Shown piece after piece: positions 6,544 to 10,919 of a stretch of DNA of 10,919 nucleotides. The DNA lies in assembly GCA_003601535.1 (NCBI GenBank), contig PIXW01000168.1:1-10919 (forward strand), read 5' to 3'. The position numbers were made by a program, and so were the translations under genes. The notes below the pieces were generated by a model. It had not been told where the DNA came from and searched no databases. It saw only the letters and a list, made by a program, of their open reading frames with translations. Numbering within the stretch: the stretch's first letter is position 1; each line of letters opens with the position of its first letter. This DNA comes from ANME-2 cluster archaeon (lineage in GTDB: Archaea > Halobacteriota > Methanosarcinia > Methanosarcinales > Methanogasteraceae).

Positions 6544-7208
6544 TTCACCCCCTGCTGGGTGATCAGAAAATCACAGGACACGCCCTCTGGTCTCGACCGG
6601 TGTTTACGTATCACAGCCCGCCGCCTGCCTGTGCCAACATGTTCGAGTTTGATGATCGCTTTGGAGAGATGCTCGATCATGGTGCCGCCAACCGGGCACA
6701 ATTCGCCTGAATCGATGTCTGTATAGACCTGATTGGTGATGACAACCGCAACATCGTACTTTCTTGCGATTCTGTGCAGATGTGCGATCTGATTTGCGAG
6801 CTCTCTTCTGAGCGTAATATTATTCTCGCCCTCAAGTGCGAGCCTGTAGAAGGCGGTGGCTGAATCCAGGATAACAAGACCCACATTCTCTTTGACGATT
6901 TTATCGAGTTCTTTTATGGAAGAATATTGCTGTTCCAGATTTATCGGTTCATATACGATCACATCCTTTGCAATCGTTGCTGCATCGCTTCCTGCAATCT
7001 GTTCAAACCGTTCCGGAGAAAAACCCTCCGAATCTATGAATACGGCTTTTTTTTCACTCTTCACACATTCTATGATCAGTTGAAGGATCATGTTCGTCTT
7101 TCCTGATCCGGGCGCGCCAAATAACTGTGTCACCACGCCAGTCTCAAATCCACCACCAAGCAGATCGTCGATGGCTTCACATCCGGATGTGAGGCGCGTA
7201 ACTATCAT
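6540..7208 (-). CDS. radB: DNA repair and recombination protein RadB
   Basis: RadB is the euryarchaeal RecA/Rad51-family paralogue that assists RadA in homologous recombination. The 222-residue protein is essentially the RecA core alone. Walker A is GAPGSGKT at residues 31-38, Walker B is LVILDSAT at 111-118, ITNQVY is near 157-162, and VGGTMIEH is at 173-180. The N-terminal helix-hairpin-helix domain of RadA is absent, which with the length identifies RadB. KaiC-like ATPases are the alternative, but the C-terminal RKHRSRPEG stretch is RecA/Rad51-like. The start at 7208 has only a weak GAGATG upstream. The gene follows the small membrane-protein gene by three bases and overlaps the Gate gene, so the three form one transcript. 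Confidence 0.93.
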   Translation of the reverse strand: MIVTRLTSGCEAIDDLLGGGFETGVVTQLFGAPGSGKTNMILQLIIECVKSEKKAVFIDSEGFSPERFEQIAGSDAATIAKDVIVYEPINLEQQYSSIKELDKIVKENVGLVILDSATAFYRLALEGENNITLRRELANQIAHLHRIARKYDVAVVITNQVYTDIDSGELCPVGGTMIEHLSKAIIKLEHVGTGRRRAVIRKHRSRPEGVSCDFLITQQGVK

Positions 7209-7211
7209 CGC

Positions 7212-7379
7212 TCATCTCTTTCGTATGACCTGTTTTACGTACGGTTCGAATAATTCGATGTAGATGTAAGGAATTATAAAAAATAACGCGATCAGTAGAA
7301 TCAGCAGGATCAATGGCTTGTACCATTCACCAAACCACTCGGGATGCCCTTCATATATCAGTGGATAATTAACAGTCAT
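7212..7379 (-). CDS. Small single-helix membrane protein, unrecognised
   Basis: From ATG 7379 the peptide is 55 residues. A short, aromatic, slightly acidic N-terminus (about residues 1-18) is followed by one strongly hydrophobic helix near 20-38 (LILLILLIALFFIIPY) and a basic tail ending VIRKR. The charge distribution suggests the tail faces the cytoplasm. An upstream GTG at 7415 in the same frame would add 12 residues and would begin inside a repeated sequence, so I prefer ATG 7379, although no clear Shine-Dalgarno supports either. It sits three bases ahead of radB. No family is recognised. Confidence 0.6.
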   Translation of the reverse strand: MTVNYPLIYEGHPEWFGEWYKPLILLILLIALFFIIPYIYIELFEPYVKQVIRKR

Positions 7380-7402
7380 GATATAACATGATTCTAACCT
7401 GT

Positions 7403-7427
7403 GTATTAACCCCACCGCCCATACAAT
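7403..7427. repeat. Direct repeat copy of the ubiX 3' end
   Basis: These 25 bp match 7474-7498 at 22 of 25 positions, with 16 consecutive identical bases covering GTATTAACCCCACCGC on the plus strand. The other copy spans the last codons and stop of ubiX. This one lies about 70 bp downstream, in front of the small membrane-protein gene. Confidence 0.8.
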
Positions 7428-7452
7428 ATCTACCCGAAGGGCAGTTTTTGAT

Positions 7453-7473
7453 TAAACTTTTGTGAAAAGTTTA
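7453..7473 (-). terminator. Perfect hairpin after ubiX
   Basis: TAAACTTTT and AAAAGTTTA (9-bp perfect arms, 3-base loop) begin three bases after the ubiX stop. The stem is A/T-rich with one C-G pair and is followed on the minus strand by a short AATCAAAAA stretch, not a T-run. Termination, 3'-end protection or a binding site are all possible. Confidence 0.45.
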
Positions 7474-7498
7474 GTATTAACCCCACCGCTCGTATAAT
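7474..7498. repeat. Direct repeat copy containing the ubiX stop
   Basis: This is the partner of the repeat at 7403-7427. On the minus strand it encodes the terminal codons of ubiX (Tyr-Glu-Arg-Trp-Gly-stop) plus three further bases. Confidence 0.8.
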
Positions 7499-8022
7499 TC
7501 ATGTTCGATTTCAAGCAGATCCAGTATCCTTCCGACGATGATGTCGATAACATCTGAGATGCGGTCTGGCTTCGGGTAGAATCCTGGGCAGGCAGGAAGG
7601 ATCACCGCACCGGCGCGTTTTAGACGGAGCATATTCTCGATATGGATCAGACTAAGCGGAGTCTCCCTTGGAACCAGAATCAATCTTCTCTCCTCCTTGA
7701 GACAGATATCAGCAACCCTTGTGATCAGATTACCTGATATCCCGTTTGCGATGCTTCCGAGTGTCTTCATGCTGCACGGTACGATTATCATGCCATCGAA
7801 GAGGTGCGAGCCGCTGGCAATCGAAGATGTAAAATCGTATTCATCCAGTATATGGTCTGCGAGTTTTTCAATTGAATGGATATCAGTGTCTGATTCGATC
7901 TCGATTATCTGGCGCGCAGTCCGTGTGATGATCAGATACGTCTCCACCTCTTCTAAGACTTCTACAAGGCGTATGCCGTACTGCACACCTGATGCGCCTG
8001 TAATCCCGATTACAAGTTTCAT
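7477..8022 (-). CDS. ubiX: Flavin prenyltransferase UbiX
   Basis: UbiX joins a dimethylallyl group to reduced FMN to make prenyl-FMN, the cofactor of UbiD-type decarboxylases. The 181-residue protein has GITGASG at residues 6-12 (FMN binding), ASGSH at 69-73, PCSMKTLGSIANG at 82-94, the basic LKEERRLILVPRETPLS segment at 108-124 and PACPGFYP at 143-150. All are family hallmarks. In archaea prenyl-FMN is needed by the UbiD-like anhydromevalonate-phosphate decarboxylase of the archaeal mevalonate pathway, so a role in lipid isoprenoid supply is likely; no ubiD homologue is in the window. MKLVIGITGASG fits the family start, so ATG 8022 is preferred over an 18-codon extension. There is no clear Shine-Dalgarno, and the transcript may be nearly leaderless. 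It diverges from the flaJ-like gene. Confidence 0.95.
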   Translation of the reverse strand: MKLVIGITGASGVQYGIRLVEVLEEVETYLIITRTARQIIEIESDTDIHSIEKLADHILDEYDFTSSIASGSHLFDGMIIVPCSMKTLGSIANGISGNLITRVADICLKEERRLILVPRETPLSLIHIENMLRLKRAGAVILPACPGFYPKPDRISDVIDIIVGRILDLLEIEHELYERWG

Positions 8023-8062
8023 GTATTGATATCCGGTGTGAGGACTGTAAACTTTTTGACAC

Positions 8063-8078
8063 CGAAAAGAATACAATA
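8063..8078 (+). promoter_or_regulatory. Possible BRE/TATA for the flaJ-like gene
   Basis: CGAAAAG followed by AATACAATA resembles a weak BRE/TATA pair. Initiation near 8099 would leave about 23 nt before ATG 8122, including the G-rich ribosome-binding site. The TATA match is poor. The divergent ubiX promoter must share this ~100-bp gap, but I cannot place it confidently. Confidence 0.3.
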
Positions 8079-8121
8079 GCCTGATACCATAGTTTCATTG
8101 AAACTGCGGTGGGGGAGTATC

Positions 8122-9771
8122 ATGGATAGTAAAAAGGCAATTGCATCGCTGAATATGCCGCTTCCGAGATACATCAAACGATTTGCTCTTCCAATTGTGG
8201 TTTTTGGATTTATACTTGCATTTTTATTGCATATTCTGTTCCCGAAACTCTTTGTCGGGAATGCGCAGTATATCCTGGCAGTTCTCCCGGTTATATGCAT
8301 CGCATTCGTGGTGAGGTATCCTTTTTCAGTAGCAGCAAGCAAGGCGAAGGATATCGATGGCGATATACACTATTATGTTACGCAGATGGGCGCACTTGCC
8401 GTGGCTCAGACATCACGCAAGGAACTGTTTCGTATTCTTGCAGAGGATCCGAACTATCGTCTGTTAGGAGAGGAGTCCAGAAAAATATATTTGCTCATGG
8501 ATACATGGAACATGAGTCTCGCTGATGCGTGCAGGTTCGTTGCTGAGCGGACTCCGTCAGAGATATTCGCAGATTTTCTGGACCGGTTCGCACATGCTGT
8601 GCAGTCAGGAGAGCAGATCGAACAATTTCTACATGCGGAGCAGGATACTGTTATGAGTGACTACGCCACGATGTACAACAGCGCGCTTACGACTGTTGAT
8701 ATCATAAAAGAGATGTTTGTATCCCTGATTATGTCGCTCATCTTCCTTGCATCGTTTTCAGCGATCATGCCAATCATCACAGGCATGAATGCCACGAATC
8801 TGATGCTGATATCTGTTTTTTCTTTCGTGATAACCGATATTGCGGTCATCCTGTTCATCAGGGCAAAGATGCCCAAGGATCAGATATGGCAGCAACTGGA
8901 TATCGAGAGTGACGCTGACCGCAATCTCAAGCGATCGGTGAGTATCTCACTTGCAGGATGCATGATCGCTCTTCTCCTTGTCAGATTTGTCGATGCGCCA
9001 GGGGTGATCAAAACCGCAATGGTATTCACGCCTCTGATATATACAGGTCGCATCGCTGCAAAAGAAGAGAAAAAGATCAAGCGGAAGGACGATAACTATC
9101 CATCGTTCATCAGATCACTTGGAAGTTCTGCTGGCGCAAGGGGCGGAATGGTTATTGATGCGCTGAAGAGTTTGCGTGTGCATGATTTTGGCCCCCTCAC
9201 AGTAAACATCAACCGCCTGTACAGCAGACTGGTAGCACGTATCGACAAACTGGCGGCATGGAATTTCTTTGCGGTCGAGACCGGAAGTAACCTGATCCAG
9301 CGATTCAGTGCAATGTTCGTCGAATCCACACATCTTGGAGCCAAGGCTGAGGTCGTTGGCGATATGATTGCAACTAACTTTAACCATATCATCAGGCTGC
9401 GAAAGTTCAGATATCAATCTGCATCGACGATGATCGGCGTCTTCTACGGGCTCACAGCAGGCATCGGGTTTACATTATATGTTTCGCTTGGTGTGGTGGA
9501 ACTGATGCGGGGCATGTTCGAAAGTGTGGAGGTACCGCCAGGCATGTCGTCAGGCATGGTTCTGTATACTGATATCAATGTTGGCATCCTGTACACACTG
9601 GTGACCGTAATCATTGTGCTGCACTCGTTCCTGTCTGCGTTGATGATCAGATTCGTGGATGGCGGTAATCTATTGAATGGAACCACCCATTTCGTGACCA
9701 TGGTGTGGATCGGCGCAATCAGCGCAGTCGTGTGCAAGGCGGCTGTGTCATCGCTGCTCGGGCTTGGGTGA
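8122..9771 (+). CDS. flaJ: Archaellum/pilus assembly membrane protein FlaJ (ArlJ)-like, T2SF domains
   Basis: FlaJ/ArlJ is the polytopic membrane platform that works with the ATPase FlaI to assemble and turn the archaellum; TadC relatives serve archaeal pili. At 549 residues this has the usual FlaJ length. It has hydrophobic helices near 21-41, 48-66, 198-220, 227-247, 276-290 and 295-308, a soluble T2SF domain at about 80-195 and a second at about 325-435. Helices follow at 436-462, 487-510 and 525-546. The segment YPSFIRSLGSSAGARGG near 326-342 with HDFGPLT, FAVETGSNLIQRF and LRKFRYQSAST is characteristic of FlaJ. The start is set by GGTGGGGGAG before ATG 8122; a TTG 24 bases upstream is rejected. 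No flaI, archaellin or prepilin gene is next to it, whereas flaJ normally ends a flaF-G-H-I-J operon. Confidence 0.85.
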   Translation: MDSKKAIASLNMPLPRYIKRFALPIVVFGFILAFLLHILFPKLFVGNAQYILAVLPVICIAFVVRYPFSVAASKAKDIDGDIHYYVTQMGALAVAQTSRKELFRILAEDPNYRLLGEESRKIYLLMDTWNMSLADACRFVAERTPSEIFADFLDRFAHAVQSGEQIEQFLHAEQDTVMSDYATMYNSALTTVDIIKEMFVSLIMSLIFLASFSAIMPIITGMNATNLMLISVFSFVITDIAVILFIRAKMPKDQIWQQLDIESDADRNLKRSVSISLAGCMIALLLVRFVDAPGVIKTAMVFTPLIYTGRIAAKEEKKIKRKDDNYPSFIRSLGSSAGARGGMVIDALKSLRVHDFGPLTVNINRLYSRLVARIDKLAAWNFFAVETGSNLIQRFSAMFVESTHLGAKAEVVGDMIATNFNHIIRLRKFRYQSASTMIGVFYGLTAGIGFTLYVSLGVVELMRGMFESVEVPPGMSSGMVLYTDINVGILYTLVTVIIVLHSFLSALMIRFVDGGNLLNGTTHFVTMVWIGAISAVVCKAAVSSLLGLG

Positions 9772-9818
9772 GCCAGTGATAACTGCTGGATCGCGGAAAC
9801 GTTCAATCCCGAACCGCC

Positions 9819-10490
9819 CTAAACAACCGCTCCATCCTGTATCCGGATGGTCCGCTCCGCTCTTCTGGCGAGATTCGGATCGTGAGTGACCAGCACAATC
9901 GTCTTCCCCTGATCGTGCAGAGCCGTAAGGATATCAAACACCATCTCTCCAGATTTTGTGTCAAGATTACCGGTCGGCTCATCCGCAAGTATGATCTCAG
10001 GATCGTTTGCAAGCGCTCTTGCTATTGCAACCCGCTGCTGCTGACCGCCAGAGAGTTGATTCGGATAATAATCGAGCCTATGCCCGAGTTCGAGCGAATC
10101 GAGAAGCGTTTTTGCGCGTTCTCTTCGCTCAGACTCGTCCACATTCCTGAGAACCATCGGTACCTCAACATTCTCGAGCACGGTGAACGTTGGTACCAGG
10201 TTGAATTGTTGAAATACGAATCCGAGCACATCCCTTCTGAGCCTTGCCCGCTCGTTCTCGTCCATCTCAGAAATCCTGTGATCTTTGATGCATATCTCGC
10301 CTCTCGTTGGAACATCGAGGATTCCGATCTGATACATGAGCGTTGATTTGCCAGAGCCGGATGCACCCATGATCGCCACGAACTCACCCTTATCGATCGT
10401 CAGACTCACATCACGAACAGCGACCGTCGCTGCTTCGGCTTCTCCAAAGATCTTCCAGACGTGCGCAAGTTCGATGAGTGCTTCGGTCAT
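9819..10490 (-). CDS. ABC transporter ATP-binding protein, LolD/MacB type
   Basis: This 223-residue nucleotide-binding subunit belongs to the family that powers FtsX-like permeases for lipoprotein or substrate extrusion. It has every motif: Walker A GASGSGKST at 42-50, Q-loop FQQFNLVP at 93-100, signature LSGGQQQ at 146-152, Walker B IILADEPTGNLD at 166-177 and the H-loop His203 (VTHD). The enzyme therefore looks active. ATG 10490 is preceded by AGGA at good spacing, and a 25-codon upstream extension from another start is rejected. The permease partner is not downstream (flaJ converges there) and may lie beyond the right edge, after the secreted-protein gene. Substrate and direction of transport cannot be told from the ATPase alone. 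Confidence 0.94.
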   Translation of the reverse strand: MTEALIELAHVWKIFGEAEAATVAVRDVSLTIDKGEFVAIMGASGSGKSTLMYQIGILDVPTRGEICIKDHRISEMDENERARLRRDVLGFVFQQFNLVPTFTVLENVEVPMVLRNVDESERRERAKTLLDSLELGHRLDYYPNQLSGGQQQRVAIARALANDPEIILADEPTGNLDTKSGEMVFDILTALHDQGKTIVLVTHDPNLARRAERTIRIQDGAVV

Positions 10491-10531
10491 GATATGTCCT
10501 GTGTATCCGGCTGTAATTGATCTTTCCAGTC

Positions 10532-10554
10532 CAACCTTTTTCAGAAGAAGGTTG
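10532..10554. repeat. Hairpin upstream of the ABC gene
   Basis: CAACCTT (10532-10538) and AAGGTTG (10548-10554) are perfect arms. With inner T-G and T-A pairs the stem reaches ten pairs around a CAG loop. It lies about 45 bp upstream of the ABC ATG, either in its leader or near its promoter. Confidence 0.55.
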
Positions 10555-10580
10555 ATCAAACACATCCTGCCAGTGGCCGG

Positions 10581-10616
10581 GGTTGCGGGGTGACGCGGTT
10601 GCCACCGCTCGCAATC
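10581..10616. repeat. Nested inverted repeats in divergent spacer
   Basis: Outer arms GGTTGCG (10581-10587) and CGCAATC (10610-10616) pair with one G-T wobble. They enclose GCGGT/ACCGC (10595-10599, 10604-10608) with a TGCC loop. The surrounding 10560-10690 is more GC-rich than its neighbours and has no gene I can support. A structured RNA or a protein-binding site is possible. Confidence 0.4.
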
Positions 10617-10725
10617 ATGCCAGTTCTCCGCTTCGATCCGGCAGCAGTCGCCGAGTGCATCTCGCCGCTACCGCCGCTCGAACATACGACGCTCTATGAG
10701 AACCATAACTGTAGCACCAGCTCCA

Positions 10726-10739
10726 CGAAAGTTTTATAT
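10726..10739 (+). promoter_or_regulatory. BRE/TATA promoter of the secreted-protein gene
   Basis: CGAAAG followed directly by TTTTATAT is a textbook archaeal BRE plus TATA box. Initiation is expected near 10760, about 19 nt before ATG 10779. The short leader carries GGGGTG at 10767-10772, six bases from the start codon, as ribosome-binding site. Confidence 0.75.
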
Positions 10740-10778
10740 CAGATCGCAACACATCATTATGATAATGGGGTGTTTGAG

Positions 10779-10919
10779 ATGAAATGGGGACGAGTGATTA
10801 TCATCTGCGCAATCGTGCTATCGATCCAGATCGCTTCAGCAGATACTCTGAACCTTACCGCGGGAACTTATGAGACGTTTGCTGATAATCGTACCGTGCA
10901 GATTACAGCAAATCTCACA
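10779..10919 (+). CDS. Secreted protein, N-terminal 47 codons (runs off right edge)
   Basis: ATG 10779 opens a frame that continues to the last base of the window. The N-terminus is a classic Sec signal peptide: MKWGR, then hydrophobic VIIICAIVLSIQIA, then an A-S-A cleavage site near residue 21. The visible mature part (DTLNLTAGTYETF...) is Thr/Asn-rich and looks beta-strand forming, as in archaeal surface or S-layer-associated proteins. The start is fixed by the signal peptide, the GGGGTG and the BRE/TATA box just upstream. The frame is open further back to 10521 but lacks promoter and codon support. It diverges from the ABC ATPase gene and may precede the missing permease. Its function is unknown. 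Confidence 0.8.
   Translation, partial: MKWGRVIIICAIVLSIQIASADTLNLTAGTYETFADNRTVQITANLT

Noticed and set aside
7428..7440. CCCTTCGGG-like mini-hairpin between the ubiX tail repeats.
   Set aside because: Only two solid base pairs close the UUCG-type loop, so it is too small to support as a structure.
8023..8076. An 18-residue N-terminal extension of UbiX.
   Set aside because: The family begins with the MKLVIGITGASG strand, and the extension has no conserved content and uses the intergenic promoter region.
9772..9818. Short inverted repeats (CAGT/ACTG, CCAG/CTGG) in the convergent gap between flaJ and the ABC gene.
   Set aside because: Stems are four base pairs with no T-run on either strand, which is not enough to call a bidirectional terminator.
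10590..10778. The secreted-protein frame stays open back to 10521, with possible starts at GTG 10590 and ATG 10617.
   Set aside because: A BRE/TATA box at 10726-10739 and a G-rich ribosome-binding site lie inside this extension, and a proper signal peptide begins at ATG 10779.

Overview
The window comes from a methane-metabolising (or related alkane-oxidising) euryarchaeon. The evidence is a single-copy-style archaeal TATA-binding protein, a RadB recombinase paralogue, an archaellum-type FlaJ membrane protein, archaeal BRE/TATA promoters, and two genes of coenzyme F430 synthesis (cfbA, cfbE). F430 is the nickel cofactor of methyl-coenzyme M reductase. The species cannot be fixed from the sequence. 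Base composition is moderate, coding is dense, and nearly all genes lie on the minus strand.

Layout, in minus-strand transcription order where that applies. (1) 1-1858: a tight operon of a cyclase-family (kynurenine-formamidase-like) hydrolase, a zinc-finger SAM methyltransferase-like protein, and the start of an unrecognised Cys-containing protein that runs off the left edge. Both junctions are 4-base ATGA overlaps, and a TATA box sits upstream of the cyclase. (2) 1865-3519: TBP followed by a TatD-like hydrolase, again with an ATGA overlap, and then a doubtful 75-codon ORF. (3) 3613-3686: tRNA-Val(CAC) with its own promoter and a hairpin/T-run trailer. (4) 3746-5451: cfbA then cfbE, the first and last steps of F430 synthesis. 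(5) 5611-8022: ubiX, a small one-helix membrane protein, radB and a nucleoside-recognition (Gate) membrane protein. radB and the Gate gene are coupled by ATGA. ubiX is followed by a hairpin that lies between two copies of a 25-bp near-repeat.

On the plus strand, 8122-9771 encodes a FlaJ/ArlJ-like T2SF-domain membrane protein with no archaellum ATPase or archaellin beside it. It converges on an ABC ATPase of the LolD/MacB type (9819-10490, minus). The ABC gene diverges, across a hairpin-rich 288-bp spacer, from a secreted protein (10779 onward) with a signal peptide and a clear BRE/TATA promoter that runs off the right edge.

Most of this is ordinary archaeal housekeeping, and I do not see a defence system, CRISPR array, prophage or insertion sequence. 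The leads most worth following are the translationally coupled cyclase/zinc-finger methyltransferase/unknown trio, the TatD-like protein with Lys-Thr where a metal-site Glu is expected, the orphan FlaJ, and the duplicated 3' tail of ubiX.
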